DNA of 64,000 bases from Roridomyces roridus. Lineage: Eukaryota > Basidiomycota > Agaricomycetes > Agaricales > Mycenaceae. Position 1 is the first letter of the stretch; each line of letters starts with the position of its first letter. The translations under genes were made by a program, and so were the position numbers. Location of the stretch: NCBI GenBank assembly GCA_029378245.1, contig JARKIF010000003.1, forward strand, positions 2,356,001 through 2,420,000, in the 5' to 3' direction. This document shows, in pieces, positions 21,429-34,400 of the stretch. The notes beneath the pieces are model-generated. The model worked only from the letters and a program-made list of their open reading frames with translations. It had not been told where the DNA came from and made no database searches.

Positions 21429-22745
21429 ATGGGCAACACTTTCTCGCAGGGTCAGCTGTCCCAGATCGACGCAGCATTTCAACTCAATCGTTTCCTTGGG
21501 TTGGCCGTCTCATACTCCTTGACTGCCAATCCGCGGCGCCTCGAACATTACAACTATACCTACTGGACTGGAGATTTGGTCTCCCTCCTCTTCCGAGGTG
21601 GACTCAAGAATTTCCTGGTTGCTCCCCAGTTCCCGATGTATGTTAGTCCAAAGGAGCGGGAATTGGACGCGCCCCCGTCCTTCGACTCCTCCATGATCAC
21701 AGAAGCAGACGCCGACGCCCGAGGAGTTTACGTCGACATTGCTATAGTAATGCCCATCCTCCAGCCTCGACTGGGAGCTTCCGTTAAGGAGGATTGGGGA
21801 ACGCTCGCTCCAAAGATCGCCAACCAAAGCATGGCGTCCTTCTTTACCAACATCCTACCGACCCGTCTCGGTTCCCTTTCACCGCGGTGTGTTTCCGTGC
21901 CCGGATTCATAGCCCCAGTGGTCGTGGAGTTGAAGAGACTACCGGTACGCTCGGCAAAGAATGTCGATGAATACTGCACCAATTTGGCTGGACTTCTAAT
22001 GTCGGGGAAAGGCCAGGCTGAGGAACAGGCTATCTGCCTGTTCTCCTCTGCACGCTTTGCGACACAGGATGATGTGTTCATTGTGGCCGGGGCTGGGGAA
22101 TATTATCAGATATGCTGGGTCACCAGAAGATGGGCATGGAAAAAGTTGGGCGGCAGCAAGAGCAAGGGATATATCGTGCAACGCTTGAAGAGGGTCAAAG
22201 CCGACGATGTCACGGAGCACGTAGACGACGACGGCGATTGGACGCTCCAGAAAGACGCCATGATGTACAACGACCCTCTGTCGGTCGCGGATATGCAAAT
22301 CATCCTGCGCAAAGAGCGTTACGAGGCTCGAAGTGCGAAGAAGGAGCAGGTTGCAGAGAAAGCTGCTGCCGCTCGAGAGGAAGGACCCAGTGCTGACCGC
22401 ACAGTTCCTCTATTCAGTAAAACCGCGCTCAACGCCGTCCATCGACAGAAGCACCAACAGGAACTCTTTGAAAGCCGAACTCCCGAAAAGTACATGGAAT
22501 ATGCGCAAGGGGTGATCAGAATCATCGAAAATGACAGAGATGACGAGTTGAAAACCATCAAGGTACGGAGTTTTATTCTTGCCGTCTCCCAGTCACTGAC
22601 GGAGAAACAGACGCCTTGGTCCCGCGTTCTGCAACTTGGTTCCAGCGAGTCGAACCAGTTCATGGATATGATCCAGACGCACATCAGAAAAATCGAGAAG
22701 GCGGAAGACAAGCGCAGGGAACAAACCATGTTCCCGTCCCAGTAG
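21429..22745 (+). CDS. Unrecognised protein, possible PD-(D/E)XK nuclease-like core
   Basis: One intron-free frame of 438 codons, rare in this window. The protein starts MGNTFSQG, which fits the N-myristoylation pattern (Gly2, Ser6). The middle part reads VYVDIAIVMP, then APVVVELKRLP (an E-x-K), then GQAEEQAICLF and later AGEYYQICWV: strand-D, strand-ExK, helix-Q spacing like PD-(D/E)XK nuclease folds. Residues ~320-345 and 415-435 are charged helices. I cannot name a family; the nuclease reading is inference from a short motif pattern. A ~105-bp piece of this gene recurs at 23853-23960 beside copy 3 of the 160-residue family, so this gene and its divergent neighbour were duplicated together. 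It could alternatively be a structural protein with a chance ExK. Confidence 0.65.
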   Translation: MGNTFSQGQLSQIDAAFQLNRFLGLAVSYSLTANPRRLEHYNYTYWTGDLVSLLFRGGLKNFLVAPQFPMYVSPKERELDAPPSFDSSMITEADADARGVYVDIAIVMPILQPRLGASVKEDWGTLAPKIANQSMASFFTNILPTRLGSLSPRCVSVPGFIAPVVVELKRLPVRSAKNVDEYCTNLAGLLMSGKGQAEEQAICLFSSARFATQDDVFIVAGAGEYYQICWVTRRWAWKKLGGSKSKGYIVQRLKRVKADDVTEHVDDDGDWTLQKDAMMYNDPLSVADMQIILRKERYEARSAKKEQVAEKAAAAREEGPSADRTVPLFSKTALNAVHRQKHQQELFESRTPEKYMEYAQGVIRIIENDRDDELKTIKVRSFILAVSQSLTEKQTPWSRVLQLGSSESNQFMDMIQTHIRKIEKAEDKRREQTMFPSQ

Positions 22746-23181
22746 TGGAGAGTACTATACAATCTGAAGTGATTTTACGTGAAGAGAGCGAATCTGGGTG
22801 TTGCTCCGCCGAAAACAGGTGGTCATAGCCTCGGGGCGATCAGCGAGGATCCTCCTTTTGAGTTGAACCACACTGGCAAAATACCACTGGGTGATCAGCA
22901 ATTGCGAGGCGCCTGAGCCTCTCGGAAGAAGCCCGCTGTGTTACGTCGACGTCATGAAGGCCATATGTCCCACACGGGAACAGCCAACTCGCCACCGCAA
23001 CTCATGCGGGCCACAGTGCTTCCAGCGTGACCCTTGCGAGACGGAGAGCGCAGGTCGTAAGTTGCGGGTCGAACAGGGCCGCGTTTCAGGGATGGGCAGC
23101 CAGCGCCAGAGTCACGCGCGGAAAGCGCTGAGGTGAAAGTTTTCACATATACAAGTACCGAAAACAATTCGCCTCTGCCAC
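22746..23181. other. Intergenic, nothing recognised
   Basis: Between the gene ending at 22745 and the 3' end of family copy 3. No conserved protein, RNA or repeat was seen. Confidence 0.4.
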
Positions 23182-23686
23182 TCACTGAACAGCGATAACA
23201 TCTTCCATCTTGAGACCCCAGGCGCGAATCGGCCACAAGTGCCATTTGAGCGTCTTCTCCAGTTCCGGATCCTCATTCACGCCCATCGCAATCTCGCACA
23301 ATTGATGAATGGGTCGTTGGCGATATCCTTGATGCGCTCGAGATGGTTTGTCTCCGCTCCGTTGAACATGGCGACGAGATGGAAATTCCCATCCTCCTCG
23401 AGGTGAGCAATTGATGACAGGTAGTGTCTATGGCGTCTGCTGAGTAAACCGGAGCACGCAGAAACAACAAACGAACCCGCAATTGTCATCTTGAGCCCAG
23501 TAACGGTTTGACACGACGTCCGAGAGGTTCCAGGATTTCCCTGATGCTATAATCTTGGCCTGTCCGAGGTTCCTGTACAGTCTGTCGGAGTCGCAGAACC
23601 AGGCGAGTGCGTATGTCGGTGTTCGTCTCCCGTCGGGTCCTATCGTGCCCTCCAATGCAGGGGGTTGATCAGCAGGCAAGATACGG
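23182..23686 (-). pseudogene. 160-residue family, copy 3 (frameshifted)
   Basis: Exon 2 (23686 to about 23480) is well conserved (ILPADQPP, PTYALAWFCDSDRLYRNLG, SDVVSNRYW). Exon 3 keeps GNFHLVAMFNGAETNHLERI but lacks the YGLSPIPH block, and a 1-nt deletion near 23300 (ARLRWA instead of ARIAMGV) causes a stop; after the deletion the old frame runs on to a TGA at 23184-23182 (MEDVIAVQ). No normal first exon is found: the expected ATG near 23798 leads into TAG after repeated CTTGTCGACAAGGAC units. I regard it as dead. Confidence 0.7.
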
Positions 23687-23852
23687 CTAAGGATTGTCAG
23701 AGGAAGGAAGGAAGGAAGATATCCGGCCTACGTTGGTCGTTTACACGTCCTTGTCGACAATGGTCGTCTACTAGTCCTTGTCGACAAGACTCGACATTGG
23801 ATGGTGAAAGTTGAAGAAGAAGTGGGTCCTTGTTTGGCTGATGCTTGGCTCG

Positions 23853-23960
23853 CTCCGGAGGAAGGACTGCTGACCAAATAGTTCCTCTATTCAGTAAAAC
23901 CGCGCTCAACGCCGTCCATTAACGGAAGCATCACCAGGAACTTCTCTTTAACAGTTCGGG
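23853..23960 (+). pseudogene. Fragment duplicated from the gene at 21429
   Basis: The stretch TTCCTCTATTCAGTAAAACC...CGCGCTCAACGCCGTCCAT is nearly identical to about 22376-22480 inside the 438-codon gene, but with small gaps and no flanking coding sequence. Its position, divergent to family copy 3, mirrors the arrangement of copy 2 and the full gene. Confidence 0.75.
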
Positions 23961-24002
23961 TTGAACGATAACGGGCACCGTGTTTCAGAGCCTGGACGGT
24001 CA

Positions 24003-24052
24003 CGACTCACCACTACCGAAGATTTGATATATAAAATCCCCAGTACGGCCTG
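24003..24052 (-). mobile_element. Remnant of a hAT-like terminus with 8-bp flanking repeat
   Basis: Read on the minus strand, the segment begins CAGGCCGTACTGGGGATTTT, then ATATATCAAA and CTTCGGTA, matching the left terminus of the element at 13416. It is flanked by GACGGTCA at 23995-24002 and 24053-24060, an 8-bp direct repeat. No second terminus is present, so it is probably a deletion derivative. The rest of 23961-24206 shows nothing I recognise. Confidence 0.6.
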
Positions 24053-24206
24053 GACGGTCAGCCAGGCTGAGCCAGCGATGGTGAGCCGGATGAGAGCAAG
24101 ATGAGAGCAATATTTGATCCGATGATCGGTGACTGCCGCGTCAGGCCTTCAGGCCTCAGGGTGGACACGGAAGACACTTTGTACGTCTTTCACATCATTA
24201 TATCCT

Positions 24207-26321
<2,115 letters not shown>

Positions 26322-26589
26322 TCGTGCCGCGGGAGGGGTGTGGATAATTGAATGGATTGCGGGATGTTAAATATGGGCGACCTGAATGACTGGGTTCACG
26401 TCGTCGCCGTGTCGTAGCCGTGCGCAGGTCATCTCGTCGACGCAGTCCGGGTAGAGAAGGGTATGCATGAGAAGAAGAGCCCCAAAATATGTATGGTCCG
26501 TTCGCGACGGAGTTGAGATATCGATTCAACCCGAGCGATACGAGAGAAACGCAAATCGGCTACTTGCTCAACGCTTCCGCTTCGTTCCT

Positions 26590-27197
26590 TCAAACACACT
26601 GAATTCCCTGATCATTCACTGGACAGCAACGACGCCTTTTGAGATGCATTATGCGAGGTGGCCACAGATGCCACTTCGAAGTCTTTCCGAGCTCCGGATC
26701 CTCGTTAACGCCCATCGCAATGCGCGCACCGTTAATGAGTGGGTCATTCTCTATATCCTCAATGCGCTCGAGATGATGTGCCTCTCGGCCGTTGAACATT
26801 GCGATGAGATAGAAACTCCCATCCTCCATTGCATGAGGAATGGGCGAGAGGCCGTAGCTAATAAGTAACCCACATGAGGGACCCTTCGGTCGAGTGGGGA
26901 GTGAGGCTGAGAGACGCACCCGCAATTGTCTTCTAGGGCCCAGTATCGGTTTGAAACGACGTCTGACAAGTGCCATGTCTCTCCTGCGTCTATAGCCTCG
27001 ACCTTTCCGAGGTTCCGATAGAGTCTTTCGCGGTCACAGACCCAGGCCAGCGCGTATGTCGGTGTCCGATGGCCGTTTACGATCGTGCCCTCCAATCCTG
27101 GGGGCTGGTCTGCCGGTAGGATGAGCCTGTGGATGATGAAAGACCGCACGGATCACAAGGAGCAGGCTCACCGCACTCGACGTCTCTTAGCGGACAT
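26590..27197 (-). CDS. 160-residue family, copy 4 (altered C-terminus)
   Basis: Exons 27197-27172 (ATG TCC GCT AAG ...), 27126-26920 and 26857-26590 give 166 residues. All conserved blocks are present (LILPADQPP, TYALAWVCDRERLYRNLG, SDVVSNRYWALEDNCG, YGLSPIPHAMEDG, GARIAMGV, ELGKTSKWHLWPP). Near 26640 a short deletion in the LKMEDV region shifts the frame, replacing the usual ending (VAVQ) by RRRCCPVNDQGIQCV, so the last ~15 residues are unlike the family. It is otherwise intact and may be functional. It lies upstream of the pyruvate decarboxylase gene in the same orientation, about 270 bp away; I see no reason to link their functions. Confidence 0.68.
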
Positions 27198-27371
27198 GAT
27201 GGTAAGTGCCAAGAGTCGTTGGGTCTTGTGGGCGCAGTTGTCGTGAGAATAAATAGTCTGACATAAACGTGCGCTTTGGCTCTGCTCACTCATGAATCAT
27301 GACACCCAAGTTGAATCGTATTCAAAGCCCGGGTACACAGTCAATAAGCAAAAAGAAGGGAATATTCAAGC

Positions 27372-28580
27372 TCAACTCGACTCATTATACGCCGGCGGCG
27401 GATTCTCATAGGTCTCCCCTTCCTTGACCTCCTTCGTCTCTGTCTCCGCTTTCTCCTTCCTGAATTTCTTCAGCGGAGCCAACACCCGAGTCCTCCAAGT
27501 CGGTTTTTCCCGCGCAGCGTCAGCCATATCATCCGCACCCCGTCTTATCAACCGGTACGCGGGCAAGACAAGGAGGAAGGTGGCGAAGAGACCCAGCGCG
27601 ACGAGGAGCGGTAATATCCCAAATAGGGCGGTGACAGCCCATTTCCACGCAGTGAATTTCACGTCGTATAGGATCTAGCTCTTCCTTGAATTGCAGCATT
27701 GAGGAAAGGGGGCCAACACGCACCTGCGACTCGTCCTTGGGATTATAATAGCAAAACGCGGTGCTGTTCGCCAAATGCGAGTTCAAGAACCCATCCGCTT
27801 TGTTCACGTCGGTCGAAAAGTCCTGGCTGTAGCTTACGTTGTGCTCGACGCCGTCCCGCGAGGAGTAGTCGACTTGCATGTCGATAGCATAACAGACGGG
27901 GCAGGAAATGGTGCAGTATAGGCCATTGGTGGAGGAGCAGCAGTAGCAGTTGCAGCTGGTCGAGTTCAACGGGGAACATAACGATGGAGGGAAACGCACC
28001 TGTAGTTGGTGCAGGATTGTGTGCAGGAGCCTGAAGACGAACAGCTGCGAATATACACATGTAAGAACTGATGAAGCCAGAAACGCGGCCGAACGTACCT
28101 CTGAGTGCAGGACTGGCACGTCAGGCAACAGGTGTTGCAGCACTCATACCTGAATAAGACGTAGTAAGAAACCTGGCCGTCCGAAGGGAAAGAGACCGCG
28201 CACCCTCCATCACAGACACTGCCAATCTGAGTGGGACACGAGGACGAATTGGCCGCGCAAGTATCGGGACTAAAGTTACTCTGGATTGAAGACATGACTG
28301 TGCCACACGAGGGGGAATTTGACGGCGCAGAGCGACACGAATTGTCCTGGCAGCTCGTGCGGCAGCAGTAGCGCGTGGCGATCTCAGAGCTTAGCACCTT
28401 ACAGCGCGTCAGTGGCCACCCATGGCGTACAATTTCTACGTGGGAAGGGGTCAGTTTTGGCCTTGGAAAAGAGACTTTCGAAATCTCACCGGGATAGTTG
28501 AGTCCAAAGAACAGCCCGAAGAATAAAGCAAGCGAGGCGATGAGCAGGAGGGTGAAGCACTTGTACATTGGACGTGTCAT
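27372..28580 (-). CDS. Cys-rich single-span membrane protein, unnamed family (intact copy)
   Basis: Six exons (28580-28490, 28435-28204, 28149-28099, 28044-28000, 27955-27724, 27674-27372) encode 317 residues. An N-terminal hydrophobic segment (LLLIASLALFFGLFFGLNY, residues ~11-29) looks like a signal anchor. The middle carries many cysteines in CC, CxC and CxxC pairs (RYCCRTSCQDNSC; YECCNTCCLTCQSC; CNCYCCSS), and several NS/NST sites. A second membrane segment (ALFGILPLLVALGLFATFLLV, ~235-260) is followed by a lysine/glutamate-rich tail ending NPPPAYNESS, which includes a PPxY motif. The layout suggests an extracellular disulphide-rich domain and a short cytosolic tail that could bind WW-domain ubiquitin ligases (inference). 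I do not recognise the family. A decayed paralogue lies at 4135-5282. Confidence 0.78.
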
Positions 28581-29489
28581 CGTGGTGTTGGTGGGCGGGA
28601 AGAAGAAAGGGTGGGCCTGGGTCTAGCGGGTACATACATATTAGCCATCCCCTTTTGAATGATCGCCCCGACACAGCGCCTCCTATTTCCAATTGCTGCA
28701 AAGTCAAAGCTGTAGATCGTATGGCATGTGTACCCTTCGATGTAATCGTGGTCAAATATCCACGCAATATCCTGGTTGCGCAGAAGCCACACGAGCCATT
28801 CAGTGGCTTTTCGACGTGCGCGTCATATGGCTATTTTGGTGGATGGAAGCCATCCAATGGCTCCACTCGCCCTTTGACAGTGAGTGGATATGACGCGCAC
28901 GGCCAAAAAGCCATCAGGTGGCTCGAATGGCTCCCGCGCAAATATCAACGTCGCAATGGTACCAGTCGAGGTGCGTTAAGTATGCGCTCAATCTTTCTTC
29001 TTGGCACGCGCCTTGACCATTGTTAAAAATGACTCCGATTGACCTTCGACGCATCATCTCGATACCTAGAAGGATGTGAGGGCGATGTACTATATAGATA
29101 AAGAACGCAAGCCTGCCGCGTACGTCAGTGGCAAAATTGGCGCGCAGTGCGTCCTCGGTGCTTACTTACCTAGATCACATGCAATTATGGGCGCCTCGAT
29201 CAAAAGGCAGTACATCTTGCGACTGTCGGATCTGGAATACTTGACCGATTGCGCGTCGTGTAAGTAGTTTGGGTCGACCTCAACTGGAAAGGCTGGCAAT
29301 AAACCCGTGTATCAGCTTGAGTTGAAGACGAGTATCGCTGCGACACGCAAGGTACCGAACTCGAAAAACAGGCCGAAAGACCATGGATGTGTCGAAGAGG
29401 ATTCGGATCATCAATCACCAAGCATGACCGTGACGAAACATCTCTTTCGGATCACCACCACTCTTCCCTCGACCAACGCGATCCCGGGA
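28581..29489. other. Intergenic, mostly unexplained
   Basis: About 900 bp between divergent genes. It contains the inverted repeat described at 28778-28945; I see no protein or RNA gene in the remainder. Confidence 0.4.
28778..28945. repeat. Imperfect inverted repeat, possible fold-back/MITE
   Basis: The left arm (28778-28830: TGCGCAGAAGCC, then GTGGCTTTTCGACGTGCGCG) and the right arm read on the minus strand (28945-28888: TGCGCGGGAGCC, then ATGGCTTTTTGGCCGTGCGCG) match over ~50 bp, with a shorter palindrome between (GGATGG...CCATCC). No clear target duplication was found. Confidence 0.5.
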
Positions 29490-30931
29490 ATGTCGGCCTC
29501 CAAGCTACGCTCCCGCCTTTCGGAAATCGAGCAGCACATGGCACTTATCGAGGCCCAGATGGCCGTGTTACGCGTCGAAAGGGAGACGGTGGCACGGGAG
29601 CTTAAAGCCATCGTGTACCCCGTCCTCACTGTCCCTGCCGAGATTCTTTCCGAAATCTTTTTGCAACACGTCAGCCACTCGGGGCAGAGACTCGGACCAC
29701 TGCTGCTTACCTGGATTTGCCGGCGGTGGCGGGAGGTGGCGGTGTGCACGCCCCGGCTCTGGACATCATTTTACTTGGAATCTGGTGCGCCATCCTCGCC
29801 GTCCGAGCAGCGCCAAACTCTGAATGATTTGATTAGTACCTCTTGCTGCGTTGTGGTACTCGCGCGCCGGCACACTGCCTTTGGACCTCAACTTTCTCAC
29901 CTCTGAGCCCCTGGAATTGAGCGAGCTGCTTCCAGTGATCATTGCGTATTCCGCCCAGTGGGAAAAGCTGACGCTTGACCCCATCCTTCTCCCAGCCAAC
30001 CTTTTCTTTTCTTTCCCCTGCCTCGCGAAACTGGAGCTCCTGGACTCCACGTCCGATGGCGTAGTCACTATGCCCACGTTAACGGATTCACCTCGCCTTC
30101 GCGAGCTGTACATCGATATCTCCGGTCTGAATGGCCTGCCAGCAACCTTTCCGTGGGCACAGCTGACGGAACTCACGATCATATCCAACCTTCATACGTG
30201 CTTGGAGCTCCTGGCTCAAACAGCCAATGTCGGCATCTCGACATCACGCTGAATGGACGGACGATCCCCGACTTCACTCCCCCCAATTCTCTGCCCCGCT
30301 CTCCGCACACCCTGAATGGGCACGCAGTTGTCAACTCTTCCCATATATCACCGTTCCCGCTCTGAAAGTTGGGCTATCCACGGACCAAGACGATCGCGAC
30401 ATGTCCTCAGGGAGTTGCGAGTGCTCAGAGATCCCGCTGCTCTATACGGGAGCTTGAAGTTCGGCGATGCCGATCACGAGGCTTTGCATGTTTCTAGTCG
30501 CGTGTCCGCTAGAGACGGTCCGTCTTTGACCAACAATGCTCGACGTCGGACCCGACGGCGAGGCTTTTTCGTTTCGGCTGATGACAGGCCAGCGCCGCAT
30601 ATCCCGCGCTCGAGGACTTTCAAGTCTCCAGTGGGCGATCACAGTCGAGGGATCACGACCCGGTGATTACTATCCTTGCCGCAGTGAGCAGCCGAGACGC
30701 CGAGACAGTGGCGGACTTGAAATCATTCCAACTCCTCGCCAATGCCGCGTTGCAAGCGTGTGAGGTTGCGAAGAACAGCGACCAGCTTTACATCGAGAGC
30801 AATCTCACGATTTTGCGTCAATCGTTGTCGCGATTGCGAGAATCTCATCCGGGAGGTGGCGAGAACTCAGGTGAGAGGATCTATTTCATGGCTCGTACCT
30901 CCTCTTCTGATTCGCTTTCCCAGAACTTTAG
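29490..30931 (+). pseudogene. Decayed F-box gene (29-kb copy)
   Basis: Exon 1 (29490 to about 29785) encodes the coiled coil and F-box (VYPVLTVPAEILSEIFLQHV ... ICRRWREVAVCTPRLW). After a GTGCGC...TTAG intron, exon 2 is in frame (LAALWYSRAGTLPLDLNFL) to about 30230, then a frameshift (ANVGISTSR against the expected HLDITLNGRTIPDF) and further losses destroy the leucine-rich part. The conserved tail (AKNSDQLYIESNLTILRQSL) reappears in another frame near 30770, followed by a final GTGAGA...CCAG intron and a TAG at 30929-30931. The closest relative is the gene at 35154. An upstream in-frame ATG (29424) is less likely as start than 29490, which matches the family. Confidence 0.7.
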
Positions 30932-31448
30932 CACGCATGTTGTTTTGTTTTTACTTCCCAAAAGTACTCCTTCCTGTTTGATATACCACGTCAACCTCTG
31001 CACGCTGTCTGTATATTCGTCAACGATCCGATTTCCACAGAAATTCCCAAGCGATTCATCCCCACCGACCGAGCATTATGAGTGTATTTTGTCCGGTCCC
31101 TCCGAATGACCACGATCACGTCTGGCGCCACTCACTGTGGCGATTGCGGATTTCCGGGTGAGAGGACCTTTTACGTCGCCTCTTTCTTACTTTCTCATCG
31201 TTGTGAGTTCCCAGTTCTGTAGGGCACATTGACCGTGTTTGATACTCAGCCGCACGTGCCACGAGTACACACCAGAGGTCAAAATAGAGTGTCTATTTTT
31301 CCCGACGAATCGCAGTAGTCGGTTGCCAGCAAATGCCGACCCACAGATGTACAGCCTGGGACCGGAGCGTGAACGAAACGAGATCGGTCTGGGACTCGAC
31401 TACGACCCTGAGCACTGAGCTTCAAGCCTTGTACCCTCAGTCAGCAGG
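30932..31448 (+). other. Intergenic with a possible F-box tail relic
   Basis: Mostly unexplained. About 31138-31225 (GCGATTGCGGATTTCCGGGT, GAGAGGACC...TTCCCAG) resembles the 3' end of the F-box gene just upstream (30832-30925), so it may be a second, more decayed tail. Confidence 0.3.
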
Positions 31449-34400
31449 ATGCCAGGACGCTTTACTTGGACCTGCGCGAAGTCAAGGCGACCCAACTCCA
31501 GCTCGAAGGCAGCTGGCAAGCCGGTGAGTATACTTTCACCTGGGAGGACGACGTCGGTGGCTCACGTCCTCGTTGCAGAGCGTTTCCCATGAAGAAGTAG
31601 TACCATCTAAAGCAATGTACGCCCTTCAGGGAGGGCACGCCGTCGCCGAGGCCCTCGAAAGCGTGGCAGATGTGCTTCCGGTTCCATTCCTGAGACAATT
31701 CGTCCATGTTGCCATTAAGGTCCTGGAGGTGTGCGAGGTACGAGCGCCATACCAAGGTGTGCAATTGTCGTCTCATTCTGAACAGGAAGCTACCATTGTG
31801 GAGAAGAATGTGAAGGATCTCCAAGGAAGGATCTACCACCTCACATTGGTGGTGGTCAATACCGTTCCGGTGGGCGCGAACACGTCGGTGGATCTCCAGG
31901 AAAGAATCAAGGGTCTTCAAAAGTATGCTTGTCACACATTCTTCTGAATAATTGCTTAAAGATACTGGCAGCCTTCTCGACGAAATCTTGGTGGATGTGA
32001 ACAAAATCAAAGAGCAGAAAAAATGTCTGCTTCTCTTCTTCCGCAATATAAACCAAGAGGCTCTGGACAGATGTGCGGAGCGTCTGACGGCGGCCCTGGA
32101 GCAATTTGATGTGAGGACTCGATCTTTCGCATGATCTTGGCATTCAGTTTCATTCAGGTGGCAAGCCAGCTGCGCGTGGAAGACCTCCTCGAAAAGATCA
32201 AGCTGGACTACTCAACCTTCGCTGCACAGCTGAACCGAATTGAGGAGGCCGTGAACAACAGCAGGGAGCCTCATCATGCGCCTACAACTCTTGCGCGGCA
32301 AGACATGCCTCCCTCAAACCGAGTATTCCTCGGACGAGACTCGTTGGTTGAGGAAATCGCCCGCCTCCTCATTGCCGAATCCACCTCTCGCGTGTGTATT
32401 ACCGGGACCGGAGGCATGGGCAAGACGCGCGTAGCCCTGGCCGTTGTACGGAGCGCGGCGATACGAGAGGCCTTCCCTAAGGAATACATATTCTGGGTGC
32501 CTTGCGTAGAGGCCAAGTCTGCGGATCTCCTGCGCCGCATTCTGTACGCGCAGTTGAGGGTCACCGCCCAGTCTTACGACAGTCTCGATCCTCTCATCGC
32601 GGAGCTCAACACGTCGAACAAACGAAGGCTCATACTGCTCGACAATTTGGAGACGCCTTGGTTTTCAGACTCCGTCCCAGACCGCGGAAAAGTTGGGGAT
32701 ATTCTCGCTCGACTGGCGGCACTCCCCCATATCGCTCTCCTGCTCACCATGACCTCGGGGTTCGCTCCGGGGACGGCAGACATCAAGTGGCAGCATCGTT
32801 CGCTGCAAGCCCTTGATCCCATTTCCGCTCGTGACGCATTCAAGAGCAACTATCGCACCGCAACGGATTTGGATGGACCCGAGCTGGACACTCTTCTCAA
32901 CGAAACGCACATTGATGCCCTTTTGTCATCTGTCGGCCGCATACCTTTGGTTATCACCCTCCTCGCTGTAGGAGGCGGACGTTTGCGATCACCACCAGAG
33001 GATATGCTTCGAGAGTGGAAGGAAAAAGGCACCGAGATGATTTTGGTGGATGACACACAGTGCATGGATCGCACCATAGCCCTTTCGATGAATCGAGTGC
33101 CCAAATCAAACACTGACGCGTCGACGCTCCTCGCTACCCTGTCCATTCTCCCAGCTGGGACAACGAGGCTTAACCTGCGTTGGTGGGCCCCGAATGTGGC
33201 ACATTCCCCTGCCATCGTCGCTCTCCGCACCGTTGCCCTCGTCGAGCAAGAAACAGGGCCATTTGTCAACTCCCGTATTTTCGTTCGACCGACCATCCAA
33301 TCGTACATGGTTCGCCATGATCGCATTTCCATGGATGTACAAGACCAGGTGCACGCAGGCATGCTACAGATTTGTTTTGGATCACAAGTCCGTCCCCGAC
33401 GAGGCGAAATTCAAGGACGATCTCAAATCCCTCGCTAGGTGAAGAGACCAATATCCAGGGCCTCCTCATGCAAATCGATGGTCAAGCCTCAGTGTCCGCG
33501 GACGCTATCGACGCTCTCATCGCTTTTGCCCTGTACCAATCATGGACGAAACCTAGCACAGTTGTGGCCGAACGCGCCCTTTCGGTCGCAATTTCGGCTT
33601 ATGCAGCTGCCCAGGTGGCAAGTGATGTTGCGATTCTTGACGCTGCAGCGAGTCGTGTGGCCCAGGCGAACCAATGCATGGGTAGGGCATTCCTCAGATT
33701 GGATCGCTATGACGATGCCTGTCTACATTTTGAAGAAGCGCGTACCCTCTTCAAATCGTTACCCGGAGGAGCAGACCGTGTGCGTGCTGGCGAATGCACA
33801 ATGGACCTTGCCCAGACGTGGGTCTATATGGGTGACGTGAATATAGCTGCCCTGGCGTCTCTCGTTGAAGAGGCAAACACCGACCTATCCTATGATGAAA
33901 ACAACCTCTACTGCGTTGCGCGCGGCATGCTCGGATTGGGATATCTCCGCTGGTGGCAAAAGAAGCCCTCTGTCGCTCTGGAAATGCTTTCCTCCGCAAA
34001 GCAGATATTTGAACAGCTCAGCGGTACCAGCCAGGAGAATCGCTTCAGTCTGGCCCGCTGCCTCTACCGTATGGCGATCAGCCACGCTCACCTCGATCGA
34101 TACGACCAAGCACTGGTGATCATGAAGGATTCATTGGCGAGCGCCGAGCAGGCGGGTGACACCCTTCTCATTTCTGACATTGGCCTTTCAATTTCAGGCC
34201 ATCTCACCGTGTTAGAATTGCACGACGATGCGCTCGACATGATTGAACGTAGTCTGTCTTTGGCTCGGGCAGTGGGCAACCCCTTGGTGATTGCACAAGG
34301 TTTAGAGTTGCTGGGTTACAACTGTGCAGCCAGGAGGAATATCAAAGGCACCCGGCTCGCATATGACGGGGCCCGTGACGAGTTTAGCAAGATGCACACT

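Noticed and set aside
33340..33445. An intron that would repair the NLR-like gene
   Set aside because: The only good donor/acceptor pairs give the wrong phase or remove the conserved VLDHKSVPDEAKF segment.
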